Of a DNA stretch of 64,000 bases, positions 11,063 through 23,633 are shown one piece after another (position 1 is the stretch's first letter; every line of letters begins with the position of its first letter). The stretch lies in the NCBI GenBank assembly GCA_021014325.1, contig CM037457.1, forward strand, positions 9,282,721 to 9,346,720. Reading direction: 5' to 3'. A program made the position numbers and the translations under genes. The notes beneath the pieces were generated by a model. That model did not search any database, was not told where the DNA came from, and saw only the letters and a list, made by a program, of their open reading frames with translations. This DNA is from Plazaster borealis. Lineage: Eukaryota > Echinodermata > Asteroidea > Forcipulatida > Labidiasteridae.

Positions 11063-13723
11063 TTTACAAAAATAGAGGGGGCTAGACTATACTGTGCCTC
11101 AATTTGCTTGATTTGAATGAGTGAATTAGGGAAACCATAGTGAACTTCTGTCAATGCTCCTCGTGTGGAATTGCTATCAACTGTGAGGCCCTGACAGGGT
11201 GTGGGGAAACGATATTAGCCTTTGCTGTATGAAGTATAGCACAGAGCATTGGAGGTAGAAACAGAGCAAGGGGCAGAATGGGGGAAGTGAAGAGGGGGTC
11301 GCGTCACAGCAGTATTGATCACAGACAGGCACCACGCTAAAGGGAGATTGTACCCTCTCACAGAATATGGTCAGGCACCAAAGGACCACTCAACCGTGGA
11401 TGTAACGGCCCCGAAATCCCCCTCATCGACAAGAAAAGGACTTTTGCTGGATAGGGGAGCTATCGGTTACATCCCTATTCAGCACCCATGATCGCACCAA
11501 CAATAGCCCCGGTAAATTACCCCGCCGTCTGTTTGTATAAGCGGCTTACTACAAGACAACACAAGGCAGTCGAGTATTGACTTGGTAAAACGGGGGACCT
11601 ATGATTCGGTGACCATTCACAAGTAGTTTGCTTGTTGTTATTTGGTTAGCGAATTTGAAAAACCAACTGTGGAATTGAGTTACTCATCCCGTATTGAATG
11701 GGGAGACTTGAGAGGCGTAAGAGGGTTTAAACATTGTGAGTGGAAGGTTGTTACTTCATCTTGTATGGAGCTTGGGGTACACTGTGGAGGGGTCGGGAAC
11801 AGGCCGCCAGGGTGTGGGGGCTTCCACCATACTTCTAATTTGAGGTTTTGTTTCTACTTTCTATACCCACTTGTATGTGATTGTTGACAGATTGCCCCTA
11901 GAATGGTTTGTGATGGGACGGGTGGGTTGTGAGGGCCGGGTGTTCGAAAACAAATGTGTTTTTTGTTGTTATTTTTTGTTATGTAATTCTAAATGACTTT
12001 TGTTTTCACCTTGGTTTACTCAATCCATTTCTGGCCCAGATCGCGTACACGAAGTACATTGAAAAGATTTTGTCTTCTTGCAACGGGCTGGATTATCGTA
12101 AAAAAAACACATCATCAACACGAAACAGAAAGGTCTCTGAACGATTTCACAGAACATAATTCCAAGAAAATTTAAACGAAATAAAAGACGAAAGTATAAA
12201 CAATAACACTGCCTTTTTGTTGTTAATGCAGCTTTTGTGTCATACGAACCAAATTATTTTTCATAAAATGCGCGCACATTCAAGTTATTAGTTTTTGGGG
12301 GGCTAGTTGGGTGAGAAGATAAATATTTTGTTAAATTTGCTTTTTTCCAAACTTCGAACGACTAAGTTCTAGATACTACATGAACAGACTTCGTTATTTT
12401 GTGATTCTTCCGATTGGAATGATGGATTCTACTGAATTTCACATTCTAACGCCACAATAGGACCGACCTGAAGCTAATTATGTTTTATTAGCAGTAAAAA
12501 GTGCGATGGCTTGTCTGCAAACTGACAAAACAATAAACAGAAAAACAACACAAACACGAGCAAGCCAAGATATTAAAGTTATTGCTCCCAACAACACATC
12601 ATTCAAAAAAACAAAAGCACTTATTAATCAAGTCGGTGCTATTTTCTTTCGGATTGATAAAATCTTTTCATCTACTTAAAATAGCCAGTAGTCATCTAAT
12701 TTCTCTTAGTCAAAATAATTATTTTGGAATGAAATTGCCCAAGCACGCGTTGGATAAAATGTTTACAATCACCCCTCACAGCTAAAAGCCACACACACAA
12801 AATCCTGTTTGAAACCTCAGATCTGTCACTTTGAGATCCGAAGGTAGCATTCAGTTCATGTTTTCATCGTTCAAAAGACCAGATCTGACAAAATCCTGAA
12901 CTCAATAACAAGCGAAACAGTTACATCAGAATCAGATCGGCAAGGTAGACGAAGTTACCGGAAAAACCCCACTCTAATAACAACCCGGCGGAAACTATGT
13001 AGAAACCTCGATCTGTTTTTTACCACCTTGTAAAATGACTTGTCAATTGTAAATTGGGTTAATACAAGCTAATGAATTCAACCTCTTGTATACATCGGTA
13101 ATAGCCAGTTAAGCCACAACTAGTTTCTATTTCTATCAAACCAAACGGTTCCAAAGCGAGTCATAAATTGAGAACCAATTTCAGATCTTTTGTGGGGAGC
13201 TATGCGTATTATGCGATGCAACCTTGAGGTGGACGGTGGGTTATAGGACCAGCAAGTTGACGAAAACAACTTTTTTCTGATCACAAAAATATCAACTCGA
13301 CTAAAATTGAAATCTCACCCCTGGTAATAGCATTTTATCCCTTAAAAAAACGGCCGAACTATTGAGAATGGAGCCACCAAGGGAAAGGAGGTTCACTTCT
13401 GCAAACACTACACAAAAATAACGTCCGAGATGACGACAACAAGACAGATACGATAATACATTATGATTTGGAATTGTTTATGGTAGGAAACATGCTTTTT
13501 TCTTGAAGACAATCAAAACCTACTGATTGAAACGTCGAGTTTTCAGAGCCACCCTAGCTCAGTATAAAGACATAGTGTTTACATAGTGTTGTCACCACAA
13601 ACGTTAGTTTCTGGAACAACAATACCAACAACAACAACAAAAACGACGACGACGACGACGACGACAACAACAACCAGTCAGCAGCGACACAAATGCAATC
13701 GTGACAAAAGCACCGTTCATAAT
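11063..13723. other. Non-coding DNA, with a short (GAC)n tract
   Basis: No gene recognised. A (GAC)n microsatellite lies near 13,645-13,666. The long open frames that end in the neighbouring AAAT array are artefacts of that array. Confidence 0.4.
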
Positions 13724-14004
<281 letters not shown>

Positions 14005-15623
14005 CTTGTATACACTTGTGTCTGTATTTATTTTGCTTCTCATTGATTTCTATATAAGAGCAATAATTGGATTTGTTTTAATTGTGGAATTGATGTATTA
14101 TTGTTTGGTTTTTGTTTTTGTTGAATAAATGAAGCTGTATAGCTTCAAAGCAAGAGGAAAAAAAATCAAATAAATAAATACATAAATAACTTAAGTAACT
14201 TCTATACGTTCTTAATGTTTTGATAAATTCAGTATTAGCATCAATGTTTCATAGAAGATTAGTGTACTTTGCAATTATGTGGAGTTGAAGAAAGGGAGTC
14301 TAAGAGCTCCACTCAAAAGAAGAATTTATTTTTAGAAACCCATCAAAAAGAGACACAACAACTAGCAGTTTGATTTCAAAGTAAATAACTAAGTGATGCC
14401 TACATCTGCGTTTTAAGTTTATCAAACATGCATCTCCATTTCATAAATTCTTTCTGCTTTAAATATCTACATAAAACATGTACAATCTGCTAAATAAGAC
14501 AATTCGCAATACTTCTTTCTTTGTCTGTACTTCTTGCTTGTTTTCTGCCCCGATTCAAAAGTTGAAGTTGGTCGCACGGCTATTTGTATCTCTACACCAC
14601 AAACAGCAGGTTCTTTTGGAATAGATTCCACTGCACTTAAACAACCTGATTTGACAAATTATCGTACAAATTATCAAATTCTCACTTGATTTAAGGTTGG
14701 TACCAATTATAACGGGTACGCTACAGCTCGCTTAACAGTGAACTCTGACACTTTTGTTTTTATCATCAAAATCTGACGAAGACTTTGGTCTCCATGGTTG
14801 GTACTTCATACAATGCCCCTGGCAATCAGTAAAAGACAAGCTATACACACAATCACATTATAATGCACAGGGTTTTACAAAAAAAACCGGAGCAATAAAA
14901 TCTTATCTTGCCGAGCAGAAGTACAGCTGTACTGGAAGGCCATTGAGGGCATGTATTGCTAAATTTTCAACAAAGCTAAACATGTACTGGGGCAGATAAC
15001 CCATCAGAAGGGAAGCAGAAAACAAGCCTTTGAGACATGGGTTGTTGTGCAGTATAAGCCCCACTAACGAGTGCATAACACACATAGACCATTATAACAT
15101 ACATGTCCAACCATCATAGATACAAGCATGGACCATCTACTCGACCTATGTATGTTATAGGCCCGTATGTATCACACAGCCTGCTTATTGTACTGTGTTT
15201 ATGGCTATAATTAGGATTTAAATGCATTATTTTAGTTCGATTGTAGACATTAAGAGCCTTTTCGTCGATCAATATTATTTCTTTTTAGACACGTGGTTTT
15301 CCAGTCACTTCCCAAACATTACTTGTTAAATGGCGTGTGGCAAAAGTGTACACACCTTGATAAGCTTCTACAATAATAATTACCTATGTGATTTGTAAAA
15401 TTAATAACATTAATTTACAGCACTTATTACCCCTCACAAAATAATAAAATTAACAAATGAACACTAACCAAAACGACTGAAGACTTACAAACCACTTTGA
15501 TTGGTTGTCACCAATGTCCTTATCTATAATGTACAATAAATTATCTGAAAATAAACAACGCAGATCTTGTTCTGTATGTTCCTCGCCATTTTGGCAGGCA
15601 ATCAAAAATCTGTCTTACGATTA
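14005..15623. other. Non-coding DNA, nothing recognised
   Basis: AT-rich. An imperfect palindrome sits near 15,085-15,165 (TATAACATACATG versus CTATGTATGTTATAG). No exon seen. Confidence 0.4.
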
Positions 15624-15822
15624 GGGGGCCCTATTTCATGAATCTGCTTAAGCAGAAAATGTTGCTTAAAAAATTTCTGCTAAGCAACAATAAGCAGGAT
15701 ACCAATCACAGATGCTACATGTAAAATGGTATTTTAGCTGGTAACCTTTTTCTGTTCAACCTAATTTTGTTGTGCTTAGCTAATTATTGTGCTTAAGCAG
15801 CTCATATGTAATTGGGCCCTGG
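15624..15822. mobile_element. Inverted-repeat element, family B copy
   Basis: From GGGGGCCCTATTTCATGAAT to CATATGTAATTGGGCCCTGG, with inner GCTTAAGCAG at both sides and the family phrase AGCAGGATACCAATCACAGA. First of three tandemly adjacent related elements. Confidence 0.75.
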
Positions 15823-15945
15823 GCCCGAGTTCATGGAGCTGCTTACCACGAAAAACTGTGCTTACGGCATCCTGTAGAGCACATAATTCTAGGGCCATAA
15901 ACGTATAATTTTGCGGTAAGCAGAGCCATGAAGTTGGGCCCAGGG
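15823..15945. mobile_element. Short inverted-repeat element, family B2
   Basis: About 123 bp. GAGTTCATGGAGCTGCTTACC at the left pairs with GGTAAGCAGAGCCATGAAGT at the right. It resembles family B at the ends (TTCATGGAGCTGCTTA) but has a different interior (GTGCTTACGGC...). A relative is at 61,893-61,985. Confidence 0.65.
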
Positions 15946-16487
15946 CCTTATTTCATGGAGCTGCTTAAGCAGAAAATATTGCTTAACAAATTTCTTCTTC
16001 ACAGAATTGAGCAGGATACCAGTCACATATTGTACATTTGACATGGCAGTTTGGCTGGTAACCGTATTCTGGTGATCATACTTTTGTTGTGCTTAGCTAT
16101 TTTTTGTGCTTAAAGGCATCGTACACGTTTGGTAATTACTCAAAATATATATTAGTATAAAAACTTACTTGGTAACGAGCAACGGAGAGCTGTTGATAGT
16201 ATAAAAGATTGTGAGAAACGACTCCCTCTGAAGTAATGTAGTTTTTGAGAAATAAAAACGTCTTGCAAGAAGTTTTTATTCCTAACTGAAAGCACACAAA
16301 TTTGTACGACAAGGGTGTTTTTTCTTTCATCATTTTCTTGCAACTTCGATGGCCAATTGAGCCCAAATTTTCACAGGCTTGTTATTTTATGCATATGTTG
16401 GGATACACCAAGTGAGAACACTGGTCTTTGACAATTACCAAACGTGTACGATGCCTTTAAGCAGCTCTATGAAATTGAACCCTGGTA
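15946..16487. mobile_element. Family B element split by a family A MITE
   Basis: Left part 15,946-16,113 runs from GGCCTTATTTCATGGAGCTG to the GTGCTTAA motif. The right part 16,457-16,487 resumes with TTAAGCAGCTCTATGAAATT and ends at AACCCTGG. The interruption is exactly one family A element whose insertion duplicated TTAA, so the order of insertion is readable: B first, A later. Confidence 0.85.
16110..16460 (-). mobile_element. TTAA-flanked MITE, family A copy 3 (nested)
   Basis: From TTAAAGGCATCGTACACGTT to CGTGTACGATGCCTTTAA, inserted inside a family B element at its own TTAA. The central hairpin is ACGTCTTGCAAGAAGT, slightly degraded. This copy gives direct evidence that TTAA is the duplicated target. 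Confidence 0.9.
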
Positions 16488-17079
16488 TAGGGGTGACGCA
16501 TTTACAAATTGTTACCAGTATACAACGCAAAATATGGCACCAAGTTTTACAGCCAACGTGGGGATAACCACGGAGGAAGCACTGTTGCACTGCAGTGCAT
16601 ACAATAGAATCACTTCGTCAGCACATGAGACTTTTTGCCAACAGAAACGTAGCATCCACAAGAAATTTATGTGAAAATTAAATTATTGTAGTTTTTTTCT
16701 TCACTCTAATTGTAAATTACCTCGTGTGACAAAGGGCCGCACGAATCCAACATGCATCGAAGACCAACGTGTTTTTTTAATGACTTGAACGAAAGAATTT
16801 ACCCAAAGTTGCATGTCTCATTAGTGATGAACAATAGTTTCAAAGTCCGCATCATAGATTTCTGACAATCCAGGGAAATAATATTTCTGTGTGAGATTGT
16901 CCAAGGACATTTCAAAGTGACATCTCATTCGGGGCTGCCATACAGTGTTGAGAGAAGACATGACTATCTAGACACTGAACACGAAATGTCGCCGATGAAT
17001 TTTCTTTTTTTGACAGCAAGGTTGTTTATTTTTAAAATGACGATTTCACGTTCATGAAGTTTTGCAATCGTACGAGTTG
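16488..17079. other. Non-coding DNA, nothing recognised
   Basis: No gene or repeat family identified. Confidence 0.4.
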
Positions 17080-17375
17080 TTTTAAAGGTGCATTCGTATT
17101 CGGACAGATCTTTCAAAAATAATGTCCCACCTCAATTAATTACAGCTATTTGCATTCAAATAAAACTCAAGTTGTGTACAATTTTAATTGAATTGAATTG
17201 AAACAAATTAATTTTTCCCCACACATTTCGCCACCAAGGGTGCATTTGTTATCATTCCTCGGATAGATCTTTCAAAAATAATGTGCACCCTTAATTGATT
17301 ACAGCTATTTGCATTCAAATAAAACTCAAGTTGTATACAATTTTTATTGAATTGAATTGAAATAAATTGATTTTT
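17080..17375 (+). repeat. Two-copy direct duplication, about 140 bp each
   Basis: 17,080-17,208 and 17,233-17,375 share AGATCTTTCAAAAATAATGT, AATTGATTACAGCTATTTGC (first copy AATTAATTAC...) and CATTCAAATAAAACTCAAGT followed by TGAATTGAATTGAA. They differ by scattered substitutions, so the duplication is not recent. No coding content. Confidence 0.8.
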
Positions 17376-17409
17376 TTCGTCACCACAGAGCCAAACATGT
17401 ACCACAATA

Positions 17410-17655
17410 GCGTGTGGCTGACTGATTAAGAGCACCGGACTCAGCTCTGGTGTTTCTGATCAGCAGAGTGTGGGTTCGAGTCCCGGTCGTGGCACTTGTG
17501 TCCTTGAGCAAGATCATTGCTTCGTCCTTCGAATGGGACACTAAGCCATAAGTCCCTTGCACTGGGATTGGTGCACATAAAAGAACCAGGAACACTTTCT
17601 TTGAAGAGTAAGGGTTTAACCTTTCTGGTTCACATAGCAAGTACCCTTGTATAGA
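17410..17655 (+). mobile_element. tRNA-Leu-like SINE, copy 1
   Basis: The head reads GTGTGGCTGACTGATTAAGAG (A-box region), CACCGGACTCAGCTCTGGTG, then GGGTTCGAGTCCCGG (B-box). It is followed by a body with TCCTTGAGCAAGATCATTGC, CGTCCTTCGAATGGGACACT and AAAAGAACCAGG. The same head and body order occurs at 51,271-51,500 and, inverted, at 60,768-61,250. Not a functional tRNA because the body is contiguous and there is no 3' terminator-bounded tRNA. Confidence 0.8.
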
Positions 17656-18496
17656 GGTTTCCACGTATGATCTACATTGGTTTTATTACAGAAATATATA
17701 ATAGTGATATTAACACAGAGGGAACATGGAATTCAAAATACAGTGCAATTGGGTATTCGAAAAACACGCGTTGTATTGTAAATTGAGACCTAAAATTGTT
17801 CTGACAATTTTGCCTTCAGGCTTCAAATTCCGATCACGTTCACTCAAATCCTTTAGTTTTAGTAAAAACACCATACCACCAACATGTGAAAATGCTCATT
17901 AACTTAGGTGGTCACGTTTCAGCGAAAAATAGTTTATGTATTTGTTAAAGGATTCTGTGTATGGTCCTTCTGGATTATTTCGATCATGCCAATGGAAATA
18001 ACCAAGTGCTATTTCAAGTGCTATTTCCTCGCATTTGACAGTATTTCAGAGGGAAATATTTCTCTGGAGGATTTAGTACCTGATATGACCTTTATAATCA
18101 GTGAGCTTTAAGATTGAAAATAATCTATTTTATTTTCGATAATTACGAATACTGTACTTTGTCTTTATGCAGTCATCATGGAGCATCCATTTTGTTTCTA
18201 TCCCATTTTAATCAACGTAACCAAACCGAGGCTATGATGGGAAAATAGGCTGGTCCCCTTTTGTGTAATGACAATCAGTATTTATTATTACACATTGGAC
18301 ACCAGGGACATGACATGGTAGCAGCGGATGGAGCAGAAATAAGTTTTCCGTTTCTTACACTTTCAAAGTATCAACAAACTTCATAAGGATTCCATAATTG
18401 GAACACATTCTATGTTCGTCTGTAGTACGGCAAATATATGACAAATTATATACTTGGCAAAACAATGCAAATGGAGGAATGTGTTAACAAACAACT
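17656..18496. other. Non-coding DNA with decayed repeat fragments
   Basis: Phrases such as GAGGGAAATATTTCTCTGGAGG near 18,050 recall the family A3 elements at 27.9 and 57.0 kb, but boundaries are not clear. No gene. Confidence 0.35.
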
Positions 18497-18986
18497 ACCT
18501 CAGGGTGCACCCCATTAAATAAATTCCCATAGCATACAGTGCAAAATGCTAAATATTCAAAAATCTAAAGAAAATACTTTAAGTCTCACAGCTTTTTACA
18601 GTAAAGGGAAAATTATTCAGTGACTATTGAACTTTTATCCTCTGCTCAATTTAATATGGGGAGTCCCAAGGCCCGGAGAGTTATTCTCCCTCCAAATAAA
18701 AACACCCCTGCAGCAGTGAAATTTTCCAAACGTCCGAGCATCAATCTTGATAAAAGGCCCCTACACCTCTCAGCAAATAGGACCATTTTTTAGGGCCTAA
18801 ATGTCATCCAAAATACATCCAGTTGGAAGTCAACAACCCCAGGTCACAATTGGGCAACATTTTTACACTGAAACCCTTTTTTGGGACTCTCAAATTTGTC
18901 TAATATAGAATATTTTGAGGGCCTACAAAATATGAATGAGCTCGACGCTCTGTTTTCTCCCTATTAAGTGGGGTGAACCCCTCAGC
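18497..18986. mobile_element. Possible DNA element with CACCCCA..TTAA ends
   Basis: CTCAGGGTGCACCCCATTAA at the left is an imperfect inverse of TTAAGTGGGGTGAACCCCTCAG at the right, about 490 bp apart. No coding capacity and no second copy in this window, so the call is tentative. Confidence 0.4.
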
Positions 18987-21164
18987 GCAAAATTCAGTTT
19001 CTCAACAAGACAGGACCACGAAACTAAACATGCACGCTGAACTATAACTCATATTGACATAGAATCATTCATTAATTAAAATTCAGCAGAACCATCCTGG
19101 TTTCAGCTTAAAATAATGTCAATGGTTGGTGAACGAGGAAAAGGTGAACAAATTAAAACTAACGATGGCCTTATCTGCATACAATAAAACCTCAACTAGT
19201 ACCCGAACCAAAACCGCCACACGTTTTATCAGCAAAAAAATCTGAAACTTCGTACCTACTTTTAACAGCAAAAAAAACCAACAGTCTCTGGCTAGGGTCG
19301 TTGTTGTAAAGTCCCATAAACACCAAGACAAATAAAACCCGAGTAGGAGTGTAATCACTAAATAAGCAAGAAACGTAAAATGTTGCTATAATATGTTGGT
19401 AAGGACCATTAGGGCTGTTTTATATGGGGAGTAAATACCGCAGAATAAATTTAGAGACAAAGTTCGTTTGGGAAGCATGGGTTTAAAACAGCACCAGAAT
19501 TAGTTCACTTCAAGTATGCATGATACGTATTTTGTGTATCATGTAGGTTTGGACGGGTACCCTGCTGCTCATGTTGTTGAAAGTGTTATTACGTGTAATG
19601 AAATTGGTCCTGAATGGGGGCCAGCGAAGGAGGATTCAACTGTTTTCAAATTAGAAAATTAAGACAATAGTTTGTGTGGATTACCGATGCAACGGTCTGA
19701 ATCGTCATCTACGTCACTACGTACTAGTCGCCACTAGTGGCAGTCTAAACATTGAAAACGATCCGTCCAATTACAGTGCGGAATTAAAAGTACAGACAGC
19801 ACATTGCCCGTAGACTGACGGCGAGTTGTATGGCAAAGTAATTACAGCATTGGCACCCCTTAATGAGCATCAGTAATAAATAAGATTGCAATGGCAAATA
19901 AGACTGAACACCAGACACCGTCTGCGTCGTCTTGATTGGGCTTGAGATACTTTCTCCTCCTTCAAGATGTCTACACTTGTGGAGTCAGCATCATTCTTCT
20001 CGCTTACAATCCTTTGATTGAAAGATGCAGCGGATAAGGAAACCTTCCAGTACAAGACCGATGCGTTGAGAGACACTCTATACGGGAAGACGGTGTGCCA
20101 CCGTGCGATCGTCCAAATCCTACCGGGGACCCTCGGCTACATCCACCCACGGACCGATGACTGATCGACCCGTCAAACATTGAATGAGAAAAACAAGCAA
20201 TTACAGAATTTCACTTCTTTGATGGAAAACAATCGTCCGAAGCTCAAGTCTGCCGTTTCCAAGCAAACATGGGGGAAAAAATCTAACGGAAAAACAAGGT
20301 TTACTCTGACTTTTCACTTAAAAGCTATGCCTTTTTGTGTGAGTTATACGACCGAACCCAGTTCAACGGGCCGGTGATGGATGACCAAGGAAATGCAATT
20401 TGCCCTGGGAAGGATCCAAGCAATCGCCGGGAGCAAGTTGCCCCCTGAGCACCTCCTGGTTGTGTAAGCGATGGGGGCAATACGTTTGTCGTCCGATCCT
20501 CATTACGAACATGTCCCAATCTAAGGGGAATCCATTTCTACTCAGCAGTGAGGTCTAACCGAGTTGGGTTAGTTCGACCTGTGGCTGCAGCTGCCAAAAT
20601 GTTCTCATTATTTGTTTTACAATTAAAAATGAATGTCGTCCATTATATTTCAATATTCAATTTCCAAGGGGTCACGATCTGTGAAAGTGTCATCAAAATG
20701 AAACCGCTGAATTTGAAAACAGAGATAATCAATAATTGTCACCTCGATAGATATGCTGTAACATGTTGTGCTAACATTAGCATAATATCTGTGATTGGGA
20801 CACAGGGGTCATAATTATTGTATTTGCATCTTTAATTGAACATTTAGTACTTGGGAGCTTATTCATAACAACTTGACCATAATAAGTTAACCGTGGAGGT
20901 TTTGGCACAATAGCGGAATGAATGGTGGCAATTGCATGCTTTTTGTAACTCTTAAATTATTTTGCAATGAAATGAAATACTAAATAAGAAAATACAGTAA
21001 GTCAGCATCGATGATTGGTGATCAGTGTTCATTTCTCATTGGCTCAAACAGATATAATACTAAACAACTAGTGAAAGTTTTCGTTGTTATGTTTAGAAAT
21101 GGTAATTCGTTTTGTCTCAAATCTCCAACCACAAGATGTAGTAGATACAGTCCTAAATAATAGG
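18987..21164. other. Presumed intron, with a less AT-rich stretch near 19.85-20.6 kb
   Basis: No exon recognised. 19,850-20,600 is richer in GC and has open frames on both strands (for example 20,325-20,519 minus) without known domains. 19,510-19,545 has a small palindrome, GCATGATACGTATTTTGTGTATCATG. The stretch could hold regulatory DNA. Confidence 0.3.
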
Positions 21165-21530
21165 GTCATAGATTAGTTTTTGCCAACGTAATGCTGATGT
21201 ATAGACCAACCTAACAATGAAAATACAATACAGTCCCCTGTGAAAGTTTCAGTTGAATACAGTGTCTACTTGTTGAGAAAACAGCAAACAAAACTGCCAT
21301 GGCATTTTCATCAAGACCCTCGAATCCATCCAAGTTTTAGCGAGGTGACAGCGGGTACCAACCACATCTTTGGCCGCAGCATTTACAAACGAACACCACG
21401 GAAATTTAAATCTCTAAAAGTCGCCTCCAGGCGATCTTTAGGGATTCAAATGTTTCGACATACTTTTATTGATTTCTTATCAATGGGGACACTTCAGACG
21501 AAATAATTTCGCAGGATGCTTACCACCATC
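21165..21530 (+). repeat. Dispersed repeat family F, copy 1
   Basis: Matches 35,167-35,465 in the same orientation. Shared blocks include CCTGTGAAAGTTTCAG, ATTTTCATCAAGA, CGAGGTGACAGCGGGTACCA, GGCCGCAGCA and GGGGACACTTCAGACGAAAT with ATAATTTCGCAGGATG. The first copy has extra internal sequence. Non-autonomous, class unknown. Confidence 0.75.
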
Positions 21531-21608
21531 ACCATCTTTATAACAAGGAGGCTTTCGGATAAAAATCACATGTTTTTTCGGGGTCATTACCAAAGTATGA
21601 CCCTACCT

Positions 21609-21983
21609 TTAAAGGTATCGTACACGTTTGGTAATGACTCAAAACAAATATTAGCATAAAAACTTACTCGGTAACAAGCAACGGAGAGCTGTTGATAGTA
21701 TAAAACGTTGTAGGAAACGACTCCCTCTGAAGTAACGTAGTTTTTGAGAAAGAGGTAATTTCTCACTAAAATAATAAAAACTTCTTGCAAGAAGTTTTTA
21801 TTCTTATCTGAAAGCACACAAATTTGTACAACATGGGTGTTTTTTCTTTCATCATTTTCTTGCAACTTCGATGACCAATTGAGCCCAAATTTTCACAGGC
21901 TTGTTATTTTATGCATAATGTTGGGATACACCAAGTGAGAACACTGGTCTTTGACAATTTCCAAACGTGTTCAGTGCCTTTAA
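21609..21983 (-). mobile_element. TTAA-flanked MITE, family A copy 4
   Basis: TTAAAGGTATCGTACACGTT to AACGTGTTCAGTGCCTTTAA, about 375 bp, with the perfect 30-bp palindrome of copy 1 at 21,773-21,802. Immediately left, GGTCATTACCAAAGTATGACC looks like a solo terminal piece of another copy. Confidence 0.85.
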
Positions 21984-22330
21984 TTCTATCATCTTCCTCC
22001 GGACGTTTCCCCATAACTCTCCTCCGAGTCTCCGTTTATACATGCCTTGATAATTCCTCATGCCCACAGACGGTCCATTCCTTTGTGGTAATTGCAAAAA
22101 CACACTAATCAATGATGTCTGTGTTGTGGCTCTTACAAGGATCGCCCACTCCCGTCCCAAGGAACAATAAAAGCTAATCGGTAGCTCTGCAAAGTCTATT
22201 CGAGGATTTAGCTGGACCTGGTCATCATCAGAGAACCTCCCCGTGCCTAAGCTCCAGAAGCCGGCCAGGGGTCAGGACGAGCTGCTGGACTCGCATTAAC
22301 TTTTCGGTCTTTTGTTACTAAAGTGATCTA
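21984..22330. promoter_or_regulatory. Candidate intronic enhancer
   Basis: A less AT-rich stretch between two MITEs. It has clustered developmental-factor-like words: TTGATAATTCC, GGTAATTGC, CTAATCAATGATG (Pbx/Hox-like) and GAACAATAAAAGCTAATC (Sox-like plus homeodomain core). This is composition and motif reading only; such words are common, so the call is weak. Confidence 0.25.
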
Positions 22331-22532
22331 TTTGAACATCATTTGAGAGAGAGAGATGAGAGAGTGAGTGGTCGCAAGATGTCATCAACAAAGTACAAAA
22401 GATTACCCCCACTACAACCACGGGTGTATCCTACTCAGATAACTTGTATAATCTTTTTACATCTCGCTTCGGAGCTAATGAAATAATAGTGTGTCATTAA
22501 TAAATCATTCTGCAAGACATTCTGTAAATTAA

Positions 22533-22917
22533 TTAAAGGCACAATACACGTTTGGTAATTACTCCAAAACAAATAGCATAAAAACTTACTTGGTAACAAG
22601 CAACGGAGAGCTGTTGATAATATAAAACATTGTGAGAAACGACTCCTTCTGAAGTTACGTAGTTTTTGAGAAAAAAGGGTAATTTCTCACTAAAATATTT
22701 GAATCTGAAAAAGACTTCTGGCCAGAAGTCTTTTTCAGGCATCTAAAAGCACACAAATTTGTGCAACAAGGGTGTTTTTTCTTTTATTATTTACTTGCAA
22801 CTTCGATGACCAATTGAGTCCAAATTTTCACAGGTTTGTTATTTTATGCATATGTTGGGATACACTAAGTGAGAATACTGGTCTTTGACAATTACCAAAC
22901 TTGTCCAGTGTCTTTAA
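22533..22917 (-). mobile_element. TTAA-flanked MITE, family A copy 5
   Basis: TTAAAGGCACAATACACGTT to ACTTGTCCAGTGTCTTTAA. Its centre at 22,707-22,736 is the perfect 30-bp palindrome GAAAAAGACTTCTGG plus complement. The sequence differs from copies 1 and 4 but pairing is intact. Confidence 0.85.
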
Positions 22918-23633
22918 GTATTGCTGTACCCTCGGTGGACATTGTTATATATGATCTCACAGGTGACATTTACAATGGAGTAATATATCTATCAATTACA
23001 AGTTTTCACAATAAGTTTATAACGGTCAGAAAAACGTGAACATGCTATTACCCTTGTACGAAATCAACATCCAAAGATAGCATGTTTTCAACCACGTGCC
23101 GAATGTCTACAGAGTTGTTCAAACCAGTTTAATCTTAACTCTTCACTTAAGGGATTGTATGGTGTTTATGTAATTGAGATTTGGTTAACTTAATTCGAAG
23201 GGGGTACTCTTTCTATAAGCATGTCTGCTGGGTGACGATTTTATACTTAAAGCTTGCATAAAAAAGATCAAACTGATGATTAAGCACTCCACTTTAATTT
23301 GTCAAACTATGATTAGTGATAATATTAATATCCAATCGAGCAGTTCAGATAAAACCCCCCAGCTATAAACACTTTTCAACTTTAACCTGTCTGAATGTAC
23401 GATGTATTGCTAGCTGCCAAGAGTCCTGCTTTTTGCCCCTTTCTTTCTGTCAGTTCGCCTCCTCCCCTCCCTCTTTCCCCTTCCCCGTTCCTCCAACCCC
23501 ATCCCTTCCCCTTCAACTGTGGTAGGATGGCTCTGTAGAGGTGCTGGTCACTTGTTCCATCTTGCCACTCACTGGCGATTTGTTGTATCATTTTTAAAAT
23601 AAATTTATATATTGAAAGAAATTAGTTAATAAC
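22918..23633. other. Non-coding DNA with a pyrimidine-rich tract
   Basis: A C/T-rich run (CCTCCCCTCCCTCTTTCCCC and neighbours) lies at about 23,433-23,515. No gene. Confidence 0.4.
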
